Positions 1 to 12,466 are shown, counted from the first letter of the stretch. The stretch is 64,000 nt of DNA from Azorinus chamasolen (GCA_963576725.1 OY755242.1:64918324-64982323), one strand, 5' to 3'. Numbers and translations: made by a program. Notes: generated by a model from the sequence alone, not told the origin.

Positions 1-259
1 CTAAAAAGACTCGGAAACGTCTGTTCGATTTTATTCTCCGTTCATTACGCCAAACACACCATCGTTGCGAATTTAAATGTATGTATTGGAATGCAATACG
101 ACGTTTGTAACCTCAGGACAAATATCCCTCTCAACCTGCAGTGTGGTCATACCTAACCATTAACCCTTTCGCTGCCAAACTCTGTCGTCTGCTAACTTTG
201 TCGTATGCTACAAATATTCATTCTTTTGATTTTCTTCATTTTGTTTCATTTTTGTTTCA
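1..259. repeat. Left copy of a direct duplication (cut by window start)
   Basis: This block is nearly identical to 1013-1265, an offset of 1012 bp. Similarity covers unique-looking flank (1-159) plus the left arm of a TTAA-type element (160-259), then stops. Because flank as well as element is shared, this is a segmental duplication, not two independent insertions. An assembly artefact from unmerged haplotypes is possible. Confidence 0.85.
160..259. mobile_element. MITE I-A, left half only
   Basis: It begins TTAACCCTTTCGCTGCC and matches the left arm of the complete I-A elements at 1172 and 52293. It lacks the central palindrome and right arm, so it was truncated by deletion or by the breakpoint of the duplication. 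Confidence 0.7.
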
Positions 260-418
260 GTTACAAATGTAAAATAACCTTATTTAGCACAATGCTCTGA
301 ATATGGAGAGTGTAACATAAAGGATCGGTGATATATCTGCGAATGGTCATCTATGATGCTGTCATAAGTTTAACGACGTTTCTTAGGTGTTTCTTACGAT
401 ACTCTGTTCTGCGAGTCG

Positions 419-560
419 GGACACAGAGAGACATGTGTATAGGGAACACAGCGATACAGAGACATATATACAGAGAGGGAGACAGATATACAGAGACAGT
501 GAGCGAAAGATGAGAGAAACAAAGAGACTAAAAGAAACAGAGAGAGGGGGGGAACAGACA
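419..560. repeat. Purine-rich low-complexity tract
   Basis: Degenerate runs of ACAGAGA and GAGA, ending in a G tract near 546-552. Open frames on both strands here are products of the simple repeat and are not genes. Confidence 0.7.
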
Positions 561-1012
561 GAGAGATATGTTTGTAGGGAAACAATTGATGCCATGCAAA
601 ATGGGATTCATAATTGAAGTGTGAATCTAAAGAAACAATATGAAAATCGAACTCTGTTCTGCCCAGCTCTAGTATTACTTGCTGCTTGGTGTTTAAGAAC
701 AAAATTGATAGTTTGAGTATTAAGTTTCCCTGAAATTCATGGTATTATTCCATTTATCATTTATACTGGTCTTACTCTAAAGTGTCCAAGTATCGTAGCC
801 CAACAAACCCCTTCACTTGCTATCAGAAAAAATAATTAATAAACATTATGGGAAAAGGAGTTCCATTTCACATTTTAAAACCAAATGACGAATCTATTCA
901 GCACCTTGGCGAATGATAATCGAAATCAATGTGATCAGCCCTTGTCTCGTCTCTATATTGTCGAGGCCGATTCAAGCGTCAATGATGCGCATTCAAGATA
1001 CAAAACCCCAAG
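561..1012. other. No feature recognised
   Basis: AT-rich sequence without a credible reading frame, RNA gene or inverted repeat that I can see. Confidence 0.5.
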
Positions 1013-1265
1013 CTAAAAAGACTCGGAAACGTCTGTTCGATTTTATTCTCCGTTCATTACGCCAAACACACCATCGTTGCGAATTTAAATGTATGTATTG
1101 GAATGCAATACGACGTTTGTAACCTCAGGACAAATATCCCTCTCAACCTGTAGTGTGGTCATACCTTACCATTAAGCCTTTCGCTAACAAACTCTGTCGT
1201 CTGCTAACTTTGTCGTATGCTACAAATATTCATTCTTTTGATTTTCTTCATTTTTGTTTCAGAAA
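1013..1265. repeat. Right copy of the direct duplication
   Basis: Matches 1-259 with only a few substitutions, including a change in the element tip (TTAAGCC here, TTAACCC at 160). This copy continues into a full-length I-A element. Confidence 0.85.
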
Positions 1266-1385
1266 CATAGTAACAGTAGCAAACAGTTTGGATCCTGATG
1301 AGACGCCGAGTTACTCGGCGTCTCATCTGGATCCAAACTATTTGCATAGGTAATCGCAGATCCGGCATTGGCAGCGAAAGTGTTA
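1172..1385. mobile_element. MITE I-A, full length (piggyBac-like, TTAA)
   Basis: TTAA lies at both ends (1172-1175 and 1382-1385), with inverted tips related to CCCTTTCGCTGCCAA. The centre (1286-1338) is a near-perfect palindrome with half-site TTTGGATCC then TGATGAGACGCCGAG. TTAA targets and CCC-starting tips are piggyBac hallmarks. No transposase is encoded. Confidence 0.8.
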
Positions 1386-1436
1386 AGAATTTCAGATGTA
1401 AATCTACTGTCTACGTATTATTAGAGCAACAGATAA

Positions 1437-1570
1437 ATATGCATACTCAAATACTGAAATCGTCTTCGAGACGATTCTAAAGAGTGGTTATACCATATGG
1501 TTTTGTTGAGGAATAAAAGAAGTTATTCCTGAAAATGGTTTAATTTATGCATCGTACCTGGACCTCTATT
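1437..1570. mobile_element. MITE II-D, internally deleted
   Basis: Shares with 21888-22060 and 58229-58405 the order ACTCAAATACT, then GACGATTCTAAAGAG, then a GAATAAA-type stretch. The left half of the central palindrome is missing here. Confidence 0.55.
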
Positions 1571-2620
1571 TTAACTGATTTTAACAGGATGCCATCGAAT
1601 TGCTCTATGCCATGGCATAACACCACCAGCGTATGCAATTCCTTGAATGAGTAGAGTAACAAGTGAGGAAACAGAAATTATTGTATATCATGTTTGTGCA
1701 AAATGATCAATTAGTTTAATAGGTTTTGTCTGGGAAACAAACTACGTCGGAAATTCCGATATGTGTTTATAACGTCCCATTGACCATCGTCTTCCGTCAG
1801 CAGACAGACGATCAAGCCACAATAACAGTCAAAGTATCTAAATACCAATCCATTCTTAAATATTCAATATTCACTATCGAGGGATGTCACCATATTTTGC
1901 TTTCGAAAATATAAATAGTTCAATCTATATACAATATTTAATTACTGTGGGCTAAATTATGTTTGTCTTGATTGTCTGCCTTATTTATAATTATTTGCAT
2001 TTTATCTAAACATTTAACATCATTAATTTTCGTTTTCAGGATAAGAATTTATAATATTTTCATCTGGTTACACACAAACTAAACCCGTTTTATTAGTCTA
2101 TAAAATCTTATTAGGGGATCGATGGGCCGCTGAAGGCGCCGTCGATTCGCTTTACGACCTAGATAACATTGACTGTCTCGAACAGATTTTGCGACTTCGG
2201 GAGTATTATTTTGAATCATTGTAAAACGCCGAAATAAGAACCTAATGTTAGTTTCTTAGAAATAGGATTGATTCGGGCGAGCCATAAGTCAGGTAATAAA
2301 CCTTGGTGTAGTCATTTAAAACTAATATTATCGTTGCATTTCTCACATTCTCACATTGTATTAATTATGTTAATTATGAGAAATTATTCCGATGATGCAA
2401 GTATTATCTGGACATATGTTTAAGTCAACACAATTAATGTAGTCAAAGATTAAGTCATAAAAAGTGTTTAACCGTGCATATAAATGGTAATACACAAACA
2501 GTGTGGCATACATGTGATTTTAAAATCACGCCCATCATTAGCAGTCATTTGCAAAGCATACATATAACTTACTAGTTTGACAACTGAAGACATGAGCAAG
2601 CCGCGAATCCACTCAAAGAA
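1571..2620. other. No feature recognised
   Basis: About 1 kb of AT-rich sequence; no gene, RNA or clear repeat seen. Confidence 0.5.
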
Positions 2621-2621
2621 T

Positions 2622-2794
2622 ACAGTATAACATCTCTATAACGACCCTTTAATTGTGTATTAAATTGTGTATTTGATATTTAGGGCAGGTGGCTGCTTAA
2701 AGCAAGGTGAATGTAAAAAAGAACGCTCCTATAGCCACCTGCCTTTAACACAAAACACTTGATGTAATTTGTCTTTATAGAGAGGTTTTACTGT
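2622..2794. mobile_element. MITE II-A (pogo/Tigger-like, TA target)
   Basis: Tips are CAGTATAACATCTCTATAAC on the left and the complement of CAGTAAAACCTCTCTATAAA on the right, flanked by TA. Inside, GGGCAGGTGGCTGCTTAA pairs with GCCACCTGCC but part of the right core arm is lost. Non-coding. Confidence 0.75.
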
Positions 2795-3189
2795 ATACAC
2801 ATTTGAAATGGAATTTAAAAGGAGACTTTAGTTAATATTCTATTTTTATGGTATATGAAACTCTATTGTTCATTTAGTTGATTATAACGAAACAGCTGCA
2901 AATGAGCATGCGAGGAATATATAGCGTATTAACATTTGTACTTGGCATAATCATGAGGCAAGGGGCATAAGTAAGTTAATCCTATACTCTATGAATGTGC
3001 ATGTAAGAAATAATGACTCAATCAAGATTGATTAAACAATAGCATATTTACATGTATAAACCCATGAATATTTGGCCATGCCAGTGTAGAATCATATCTA
3101 AATTATTGCAAATAGGTCAAAATGAACTCACAAGACACAAGCTAAGATTAAATACCCGATTTAATTTGAGAAGTGGATTACATGGAAAG
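2795..3189. other. No feature recognised
   Basis: AT-rich, no supportable feature. Confidence 0.45.
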
Positions 3190-3595
3190 TCAGTGTGGCG
3201 GATTGGTCGCATTCGCTGGCGGAAAACCCCATGTAGACCTATGCAATGTGCTAGCTGCAACTAACTCGTCTCATAACCGTTGAAGATCAAAACAGGCGTG
3301 GCAGCCACCACGCACTCCCTACAACCCCAACAGCCATTGGGGGAGGAAGACCATGATCTTCAAACCCAACCTACACCACTCACACAGTACAAACTTGTGA
3401 GAGGGTTTAGAAGCCAAGCCACCCACCGAACAGTACATACATATTCAGCAGAATGGTCGACTCAAGCCTGTGTATCGGTCGCAAGCTAGCACAAATCCCA
3501 AACTATATAGTGCAGCAGACACAAACATTCATGAATAACTGGGCTTCCACGGAATTTTCCGCCACACGAACTTGTTCGCCCCAAAATTCCGCCAT
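3190..3595. mobile_element. Possible inverted-repeat element with GGCGGAAAA ends
   Basis: Around 3193-3228 the sequence reads GTGGCGGATTGG then GGCGGAAAACC. Around 3550-3595 the approximate inverted counterpart appears as TTTTCCGCCA then TTCCGCC. This suggests about 40-bp imperfect terminal inverted repeats. Short open frames inside resemble no known protein. Confidence 0.35.
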
Positions 3596-4409
3596 ATACC
3601 TTAACAACAAAATTCTTTGAAACTTAAGAGCATCACAAACAATCGACATCTGATGTTATATGAAATGGCCATCCATAAAAGTTACTAAATGACAGGAGAC
3701 AGTTATTTAAATGTTACGTCTTTTTCTCTATTTTCTTGTACGGAATACTGGTATTGCCTCAGAAGACCCATGGTAGTGATGCAGAAAAAGCAAAAGTAGT
3801 TTCCGATTAATTCAAAGGTCAACTCTCATTTTGTTCACAAGCTCACACCTTTAAATTGTCATAAGTAATGTAAAACCCAAGTGGATGATCAAATCTGACC
3901 AAAGCATGCCTCCTTTGCCAATCCATTTTACCTTTGAAATTGCATCACAGCCCAAGTTCGTGCTCATACCTTGAAACTGTATTCTCTCATCGGTCAATAT
4001 AGGAGTTGCCTAAGACCCAACATCTGAAATTGGACTTAGCACAAAGGTAATGCATGTCGATTGAGATGCTAGAAATATGTACACCCATGTATGTAAAAAC
4101 ATCAACAGTTTAAATAGAATAATGTGAAGTGTTTATCTTTCCCCATTCTACAATTTTTTCACTAAACGAAATTATCCATTTCAAATCTTGAGACTATACC
4201 ATCAATATTCTTCAAACATTCAGCATGTGGTATATTTGTTGTTCTTTTATTTACGGATTAATTGTTATTTTAATTTGCTCCGTTTGACGGAAAATAGCTA
4301 TAGAGCTAATATTATTATTTTTACAGAACAGACTCTAAATAAAGCTTCTCGTATCTTGTAAGTGTTGTGCATAAATACGAACGTAGCTCCTGAAGGCATT
4401 TGAAGATCA
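3596..4409. other. No feature recognised
   Basis: AT-rich; no gene or repeat identified. Confidence 0.45.
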
Positions 4410-4520
4410 TCTGCCCATTCCTTTTATTGTGACATAAGGAGTGCCTTGCCTAGCAAGCCAGGTGGTTACCCCTATAATAAAGGAATGTGACTTTTAAGAA
4501 GTTGATGGAATGGGCAGGGC
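4410..4520. repeat. Imperfect inverted repeat
   Basis: CTGCCCATTCC near 4410-4422 pairs with GGAATGGGCAG near 4508-4518, with a second internal pairing of CATTCCTTTAT type. It is probably the remains of a small hairpin element; family unknown. Confidence 0.4.
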
Positions 4521-6354
4521 AATAATGAGAACGACACCAAATAGATACCTAGCCAATGGGGACCCATCCCTACTACACCGAAATGGTCAGGCACGACTGG
4601 CTTTGCGCCTTTAATAAAACTTTAACCGGACATGCCACTGATGTGGCAGGGTACATTTTTCTCAATACCCCATGAACCGGATTAATTTTGGATTTTCTAA
4701 GATGTACACAAAGTGCTGTGAATTTTCCTACGACAGAGACAAAATGATTATCAGTTGGCCCTGTCCAAACTGGCTCTCTTGTCCTAATAAGCAATTTTTT
4801 AAGTGTGCCTTACAGGATTGGAAAACACAGATGTTTTATAAGGATTTGTGCGACAATTACCTCCCAACAGTTTCTGGCATCGGAGGTGTAAACCATGATT
4901 AAGCATGTTACTTATTCTGCATACAAAGACAGACCGATATATATTTTGATGCAGATTTAGAATCTTGAGTAACCCTGTTGATGAAATGACCCAATCAAAT
5001 ATTCAAAATGTGATATTAGGACTGGCCAAGACTCCGGAGGCCATTCTCTGACTGGAATTTATTATAAATTCTTACTACGAATTAGTGCCTTAAAGTTAAC
5101 GGCTTGAGTGTTGGGTGAGGCACAAGCCTTTAGCAAGCCTGAAACCCCTTAATTAAGATGTTTGAAAGCTGGAGCAGCATTATCCTCATGTGCTCGACCC
5201 ATAAATCTTGACATCTGCAAACGAGATAAACTGCCAACCTGTGAGTGTCAATATTCAGCCCTGAAGATTATATTTAATTTGAAGCAGTGGAGAGTGAATG
5301 AAAATTGTACCATAACCAACGCTTCCTCGGACTTGCTTGTCTGGCAGATTGCTATAGCAACTACTGCTTGATTGTCATACTTAAAAAGAACCTTTCTGTT
5401 TTGTTATCCATCACCCCAGATGTGTACTAGAACTAGGATAGGGTGGCAGTTGACTAGGGGTGGTGCTTTCCAAAGATCTACGTGAATCATGGTTCGGGGC
5501 TTGAGATACTACTTGTCGTAACCTACCCGAATGTTCTGAAATTTGATGAATGTGGTTAATAGATGATAAGGCCCGGTTCATTTAGCATACAAGTCGAACC
5601 TCTGTTCTGGGGAGAGTCTTTATGGAATTATCAAAAGTACAAAAATGAGTCATGCAGGAAACACCACATACAGAATAAACACTCGCCCGAACAGCAACAC
5701 AAGGAAACAGCAAATGTACATAAGTAGAAAAAACAACAAGAGACGCACAAAGACAAAACAAACATTCAATAGGAGGAAGATGGAAGTACCGCCTTGGAAC
5801 GGTCAGTGACAAAAGTCACCGGGGGGTTAAACCGGTTTATGGGCGCCCAACCTCACACTTATTCCATCCCCATCCTAAAAGACAAACAGTGTAAATAAAC
5901 GTATCCCCTCTCCGACTAATCTACAACAACCGCGACAGCAAATACAGTGGTAAAGTGCATGTATAACAAAAAAAACATTTAATCGAACATACTGTATCCA
6001 CCTATCGCTAGTGTACTCAATGATTGAGCTGCAAACAGAGTAACTGTAGAAAAGTAATAAAGGGTACGACAAAAATGAAATAGTACAGATATCCGACGTT
6101 CTCCTTCCATTTCTGGATTTAAGAGGTCGCCTTCATAGAGTACTAAACCTTTCTTGTCGGCGTACATGCAAAGAGGCCAGCGTGATTGCCAACTGTAAAA
6201 GGGTTCACAACCAAATCTGAAGTTGGTGTTCAATTTTTTTTATTTATTGTTTTTAGTATTCTGCAGAAGTTTGTGGGATTGGCGTAATAAATGGTGTATT
6301 TTAATTTATTATTTTTGACGTGAATTTGTCATTGGTTATAAATTGTAGGAATGG
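4521..6354. other. No feature recognised
   Basis: About 1.8 kb with no supportable gene. Several frames of 65-85 codons exist on both strands, but none shows a domain, signal peptide or conserved motif I can recognise. Confidence 0.45.
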
Positions 6355-6770
6355 AGAATCGGACCAAAATCATAATCGATTATCGAACTGAATCGAACGT
6401 ATATTATCGATTAAAAATCTAAAATTAATTGAAAATACTTTAAGAGGTTCTATGCATGCATATATAGCTTGATGTAACAAGCTAATACCTAATTATGTAA
6501 GAGTTGGGCATGAAACATTTGCTTTTAAGACAAACATCATGTTATTTAATACTTTGCTTTGTTGTTGAACTATTAATCAGAAATATATTCATTGATGTAT
6601 GATATCACTGTTCAAGTCTGTCCTTAGTACTTAGTTGTTAATGTACAACATACACAACAACAATAACAACTAGCGACATCGATTTCCCGGACCGATAGTC
6701 GATTGTTGCCGATTTTCATATCCAACAACTATTAATGAATTCCACTCGATCATTGCGGCATCACTAATTA
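6355..6770. repeat. Possible degenerate inverted-repeat element
   Basis: ATCGATTATCG-type words near 6375-6415 are mirrored by CGATTTCCCGGACCGATAG and CGATTGTTGCCGAT near 6678-6715, followed by a GCGGCATCACTA-type end. This resembles decayed hAT-type termini, but pairing is poor. Confidence 0.25.
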
Positions 6771-8454
6771 ATGGTTACATAGAATTATACGTATGTGCGG
6801 ATCAACAATGAGGCAGTTAATTCATATTGATCACACCTTCAGTTTTATCATAAAAATTAATTGCATTATTTATCTATCTCAAGAGTAGATTTTTTGTCAT
6901 CCCTGGGAATATTATATCATTACTTAGTCTCATTAATAACCCGTAAGACAGCATGCTAATTTTGTGACAGGTGCCGTCTTACTTCTCCGGGATATCTTTA
7001 AAACCGAAAGTAGCTCGATATCACCATTTAGAGTACACGTATGTGAACTAATCATTACTTATTTCTTTTATACTCCCAAAGTATACAGATATACCATCTG
7101 TAGAGATTGTAATGTATTCTGCTTAAAATATGAAACAGACTATAGATACCTTTACTACCCAAATCCTCTGTGATAGTAACCTACCTTATCAGTTGTGTAT
7201 TAGATCTCAGACAGCCAGTACCATTAAACTAGTAGTAGAACTCACACACTTGTATACTTATTTATTTGTCACCTGACAATACTCAATAACTCATTTGAGT
7301 TAATACTTGTAACTATTACTACTACTACCACTATAGACATAGAACAAAAAATATTACAAAGCAAGAATATTAAACAGATGTGCAATTTCACATGTAAGGA
7401 ACGAGTCTAACACTTTGCATACACTAGGCGGCTGGCCTACATAAAACCGTGTTAGGATAAGTAAATATATAACTTATGTAATATAATGGTTTTATTCCTT
7501 ATTAAGACCTCTTAAGGGTAATGGAGGACGTTATCGTAATTCACGATCGTATTGCGCAATTCTCGCCATACCGGATTATTTTACCCTTTCACCGGTTAGA
7601 AAAATACGTGACCGCTAGTGTACATTTCCCCTTTCCACATTTTAACAACAGTTTCCCGTGGTAGACGTTAGACAATACTCGTCAGCTAGGTGATAAGCAT
7701 TCACTGACAAAGCAAACTTATTAAATCTAGCCGAATTAATGTACACATTCAACCGATTCAGGATCTGCGAGAACGGGTTACCAGCCCGCTCAATCTCGCC
7801 ATATAGCGAATTTTCCACCGACTCGTTGGCATCTTGCTGATCCTTGCTATTGTAAATGGCCGGTCTAGTCGCGTGACGTCGGCATTTGTAGCGTAGCCTT
7901 TTAATTTTTTACAGAATTACTGCAGATATTTCAACTATTTCAACTATTTCCCAAAAATGCATGGTGGCAACGTGATCCACTGAAATTGATAAGACCTGGA
8001 TCAAAGTACCGGCTCAGCGTGAGAACCGGCACACCGTGAGAATAACCAACCGAAGCAGTTCATTTCTTCCTGCAATAAATTGGACTATTTGTTAGGAATA
8101 GTCTGTATTATGTCATAACCAAAAAGAGCAGACCCTGACCAGACGGCTCCTTCACTTCGACTTACTATTGATTTATTTTTTTAACACGGATTTCTAATTG
8201 ACCTTTTACCATGATTGATTTGATTTTGTCCTTCCCGTTGTGATCAGTTGCGTACTTGGCAGTGGAGTAAATTTTGTGAACGTATCTATCTATCCGTTTC
8301 TCCATCTGATTGTTTCAGAATATCCATTCAATTGTGGTCCTCCTTCTTTAATTGTCGTCTTGGACTGTCTCACAAATTTATTTCGCATGCATGGATTCAA
8401 ATGCCATTAAACATACGGCTTGTTCTTTTCAGACGAGGAAACTGTATTCTCAGT
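6771..8454. other. No gene; one MITE core scrap
   Basis: Mostly unassignable AT-rich sequence. At 8127-8155 a scrap reading AGCAGACCCTGACCAGACGG is half of an I-B palindromic core without arms. Nothing else supportable. Confidence 0.45.
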
Positions 8455-8645
8455 GTTGTTATATTTTCTAATCCTTCGAATGATTTATGAATATTATATG
8501 CCGCTTAAGCCGATGCTAGAGGCGTGAGTAGTGTTGCAATTTTGATAAATGCCTATCCCATGAACAGCCTCAGTAAAACCGAGCCTGCACTGCTCTCTTC
8601 GTATTGCTGCTTTTGCTTTCAAAGGATCTTCCCTTTTCAAAATTG
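8455..8645. repeat. Ancient dispersed repeat, copy 1
   Basis: Colinear with 20188-20393. Shared words include CTGCTTAAGCCG / CCGCTTAAGCCG, GAGTAGTGTTGCA, and a TTTGCTTTC...AAGGATC stretch. Divergence is substantial. Short frames on both strands here are unlikely to be genes because the block is repetitive. Confidence 0.65.
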
Positions 8646-8715
8646 TAGTCACAAGCAGGCTGTGTCATACACAATAACCATAACGATATTTTCACATTGT
8701 TTTCATTATTTCTCT

Positions 8716-8934
8716 TTAACCCATTTGCTCCCACGATCCCATATATGGGACGTGGGCAAACAGTGTAGACTCCGATCAGACGCTGCATTATGATCAGAGT
8801 CTACAATGTTTGCTGATAGGAAATTCAATATAATACAAAACAACAATGTAAATATAGACCAGACATTCCTTAGATAAAGATATACGAATCCAATATATAA
8901 GCATGGAAGAATCCACTGGGGTCAAATGGGTTAA
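8716..8934. mobile_element. MITE I-D (piggyBac-like, TTAA)
   Basis: TTAA at both ends; tips TTAACCCATTTGCTCCCA and complement of TTAACCCATTTGACCCCA. A palindrome ATCCCATATATGGGA sits near the left end. The centre reads GTAGACTCCGATCAGACGC with its inverted partner. Second copy at 51262. Confidence 0.8.
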
Positions 8935-9389
8935 GGTTTTAGCTTAATGTAAGTAAATGTGATAGCTTCTTGTCTATCGTCAATAATTAATTTCAAATAA
9001 CATATCTACAACTTCTGAAAATATCTTTGTGAAATCCTATTTAATTTCGGTTTAAATAATTAAGCTCCATATAGAACTTAATTTGTCATGTTAAAGGAAA
9101 ACCGTGACATTGCTCTAGTCAGAAATAGTGGGTTGGATGTCGATATAAATTGGCAGAAATGACCACAATGTACTGGGTCATTTTTAATTTTATGCCAATA
9201 TAAACGACCTGATGCGCATTCGCAAACATCTTTGATCAATTTCTCAACAATTGACTGAATTATCGTAAGACTATTAATGAAAATATTAACGACTTAAACA
9301 CGCTAAAAGTCTGGGAATATAATGTTTTTTATAATACAATAATGCATACGAAACCAAAGCATATGGCTTCGACTAGTCTAAGACACACG
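8935..9389. other. No feature recognised
   Basis: No supportable gene or repeat. Confidence 0.45.
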
Positions 9390-9770
9390 TAAGCGGTTGC
9401 TGCTGGATCGTGTACGGAGCAGATATATTTGTTTAATGCAGTGTTTCTAAATGTGGGAGATTAAGTTTCACTTCAAGCTAATTTTCTCAGCCATAAACAC
9501 AGATTGGTATTCAAGTGTTAGCAGAGGAATCAAGTGATTGGATATCCATTAGTTCACGCTGTTGATATATCGCAGTAATGAACTTCGTTCGGTTAATGTC
9601 TTGCCCAGGCGTCAACCGAACTAGCTATTCTTCAAATTAATTAATATACTGATGATACAGAACGCTTTGTAGATTCCGATCAGTCATGACGTTCAAAGTA
9701 ATGTGTATGATCTGTACCTGTACTGTTGGCTGCAACAGAACACATTGCTGTTTAGTTTCCATTGTGTATA
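9390..9770. repeat. Ancient dispersed repeat, copy without MITE
   Basis: Colinear with 45830-46470. Shared stretches include AGTGCAGTGTTTCTA, AAGTTTCACTTCA, CCATAAACACAGATTGGT-like text and ATGATCTGTACCTGTACTG-like text. The 45.8-kb copy has an extra II-B element at 46074-46360 that this copy lacks. Confidence 0.6.
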
Positions 9771-9826
9771 CATGACAGAATAGAACTTTCTGATGGCGGG
9801 TCCACGTTTCGCAACATTTATGATAT

Positions 9827-10193
9827 TACAGTGTTCCCTACCTATAACGGCCCTCTCAGTAATGATTCTCTCCTTACAACAACGCATGTCATTGTTTCCG
9901 AAACAACAAGGCTCCAGAAACATTTTTTTCCATCGTATTTTCTTTATGCATCAATCAAACCCTATGTTGTGACCACTCTTTAGAATCGTCACTTTGTGAC
10001 GATTCTAAAGAGTGGTCACAGCATAGGGTTTGATTGAGGCATAACGGTTTTAGTTCTCGAAATACACCTTATCTGGGGATCTGCAAACAAGCCAATTACA
10101 TGTATGTTTGATTTTCCCTCCCTATAACAACTCCCTCTGAACAACACATACAATCTTCGTATCCCAAAGGGTGTCGTTGTAGAGAGGGAGCAA
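9827..10193. mobile_element. MITE II-C (TA-target, CAGTGCTCCC-type tips)
   Basis: Left tip CAGTGTTCCCTACCTATAAC; right tip is the complement of a TGCTCCCTCTCTACAACG-like end. The centre is a palindrome with half-site TGACCACTCTTTAGAATCG around 9969-10018. Near-identical copies lie at 33230-33590 (same orientation) and 59392-59750 (reversed). Confidence 0.8.
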
Positions 10194-10294
10194 TGATAAC
10201 ATCTTCATAAACAATGTAGATTGTTTATAGCTACAATTTGTCTTGTGTGATGTAGTAAATGATTTATGATCGCAAATGATTTATTTAGAGCATC

Positions 10295-10544
10295 TTAACC
10301 CTTCGCTTGCTGAATTTTAAAATACATTTCTCCTTTGTTACCCATGTCCTGTGGTATAATTACATATATATTCACGGTGTACAAGTATTTCGCTGTGCAA
10401 TCACTGCTGTGGCGTGCACTGGTTTAACAATCAACTTGTAAATAGTGCAGGCCCTGATGAGACAGCTCATGCAGGAGCTGTCTCATCTGGGTCTTCACTA
10501 TTTACAGGTAGGTATATTGACGTGAATAGCAAGCGATGGGTTAA
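10295..10544. mobile_element. MITE I-F (piggyBac-like, TTAA)
   Basis: TTAACCCTTCGCTTGC at the left and its complement (one mismatch) at the right. Central palindrome with half-site CAGCTCCTGC flanked by TGATGAGA. Opposite orientation to the copies at 18727, 36100 and 62755. Confidence 0.85.
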
Positions 10545-10639
10545 TCTGAGTAAATTTTCGGTTGTAACAATTGTGGACTGCGTCTATTCTGTAAGTAAAA
10601 CTTCTTTCATTTCTTTGCAATGTATGGTTAGAACTTAAC

Positions 10640-10712
10640 ACACTTTAGATCCCGATGATACACCACATTATGGGTCTCTTCTGGATCCAAACTGTTTGCA
10701 TAGGTAATTACA
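10640..10712. mobile_element. Degenerate MITE I-A core
   Basis: TTTAGATCCCGATGA, then CTGGATCCAAACTGTTTGCA, matches the I-A centre; the palindrome is decayed and arms are not recognisable. Confidence 0.5.
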
Positions 10713-11336
10713 GTGTTGTCGCTAGCTTGCAAATAGTTAATAAGCTGTATGTCATCTGGGGACTTTTCAGCATCACGGTGACTCAAGATATTACCATGTT
10801 CACGTATAGTAACTCGTGTCACAAAAATTGTTCCCATGGATACACAGTTATCATATACACTGACTAATGGACAGTGATTTCAGTATACACTCCCTTGGCA
10901 GACGGTTAGCATGTATGTATTGGTATGAGTTAAATAGGTGCGGCCAAATATCTAGATTTATATTAATGCATGTGACATATTTCTGAGAGCTTGAGTTGTG
11001 TATTTAATATCTAAATGCTGCATTGTATTTGTTGTAACACGTAAATTTTGAATTGTTTCATTTTGATCATATTTTGTTGCACGGTCAGTGCATATTTGCA
11101 ATCCAGATGACATGGATGGGCTTGACAGTTTCCTTTAATGCATCATATCAACACTGGCCATAACGTATCCTATGGGGAATGTGAAAAGGTGAGTATCCTT
11201 GGTAGACCCATGTTTAAAATCCTGTGTGGGACATGTGAGTTCTCCTGTGAGGGTTATACATTTAATGGTATCCTACGTGACAGCCCCGTGCTGAGCGATG
11301 TAATAGCTACAACTAATCATATGTGGACCAACAATC
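10713..11336. other. No feature recognised
   Basis: No supportable gene or repeat. Confidence 0.45.
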
Positions 11337-11545
11337 TTTAGTGTAACTGTGCTCTACATGGTATAATAGGAGATATAGTCCATGCATTATCCTAAGTGGA
11401 AGTGTATCCATCTTTAGTGGACCATATTATATGTAGTAGATTTGTAGTTATCCTTAGTGGATCATAGTATCCGTAGTAGATTTGTAGTTATCCTTAATGA
11501 ATCATATTATCCTTAGCGGAACTATACATAGTCTATTATCCTTAG
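11337..11545. repeat. Degenerate minisatellite
   Basis: Repeats of TTATCCTTAGTGGA with longer units near 50 bp containing GTAGTAGATTTGTAG; two of these long units (about 11430-11530) are nearly identical. Copies decay toward both ends. Confidence 0.7.
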
Positions 11546-11614
11546 CGGAGACAGGTTTATTACATAGTGCTTAGTGAATTATTGAAGTGAAATTTAGTTT
11601 GTCAGTATGATGTT

Positions 11615-11820
11615 ACAGTAAAAACTCTCTATAACGGCCACTAAATTATGTTAGCTAGTTGGTATTTAGGGCAGGTGTCTGCTTAAAGCAAGGTGAAAGT
11701 AAAACAGAACGCTCCTGTAGGAGCGTTCTGTTTTACTTTCACCATGCTTTAAGCAGCCACCTGCTTCTAACACAAACTCTTTGGTGCAATTTAGTGGCCG
11801 TTATAGTGAAGTTTTACTGT
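11615..11820. mobile_element. MITE II-A (pogo/Tigger-like)
   Basis: Tips CAGTAAAAACTCTCTATAAC and its near-complement, flanked by TA. Central palindrome (about 11668-11765) pairs GCAGGTGTCTGCTTAAAGC with GCTTTAAGCAGCCACCTGC around a GAACGCTCCTGTAGGAGCG dyad. An open frame across it is an accident of the palindrome. Confidence 0.85.
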
Positions 11821-12289
11821 AGATGTTTAGGGGGAATTAATATTTGTGAATAGTAGTTAAATATTGTTGATACATATGCACCTGAGATTATTTAATTTAG
11901 GAGAACCTGCATCACATTTTTGTGACAATTTCAGCAGAAAATGATTACAGAGCTACCATACCACAACGATTAACCTTTACCAAGGACAAAGCCATTATAT
12001 TCATTGCGACCACTTTGAATACAGATTAGATGCTGAATATTTCTATGGCTACTCACATCCTGGTTTTCGATCAGTTATATACGTCTGTATTGCTAAAGCT
12101 TTTCAGAAACTATGGTCAACTGTCAAACGGATGACAATATGGGTTACGTTGGATCTCCTCCGTAACCCAACTGTTTACCATGCAGGTCGCGTCGTGATAA
12201 TAACGATTAGGGCTAACATGCCTATTGAGGCATAGTTTGGGTTTGGTTGTATCGCGCTTTAACAGAATTGCAGTCATATCACGACGTCC
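11821..12289. other. No feature recognised
   Basis: A short GGGTTACG...CGTAACCC inverted pair near 12140-12170 is the only structure seen; no gene. Confidence 0.4.
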
Positions 12290-12466
12290 AGCTAACTACA
12301 GGTGGAGGAAGTACAGGAGGTTCACAGAAGAACATCCGGGTATCACTACCGACCTACCGTCATCTTGAAGGCATCATCACCCGAACAATCCAAATGCCCA
12401 GACCGGGATTCGAACCACAGCGGTTATGGTCTAAGCGATTGTCAGTGGAAGACCATTGAGTCATGG
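12290..12466 (-). mobile_element. tRNA-derived SINE (minus strand)
   Basis: Read on the minus strand, 12466-12396 looks like a tRNA: an A-box-like TGACTCAATGG followed about 50 nt later by a perfect B box GGTTCGAATCC. An unrelated body follows to about 12290. That head-plus-body arrangement is SINE architecture. The 3' limit is uncertain and no target duplication was found. Confidence 0.65.
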
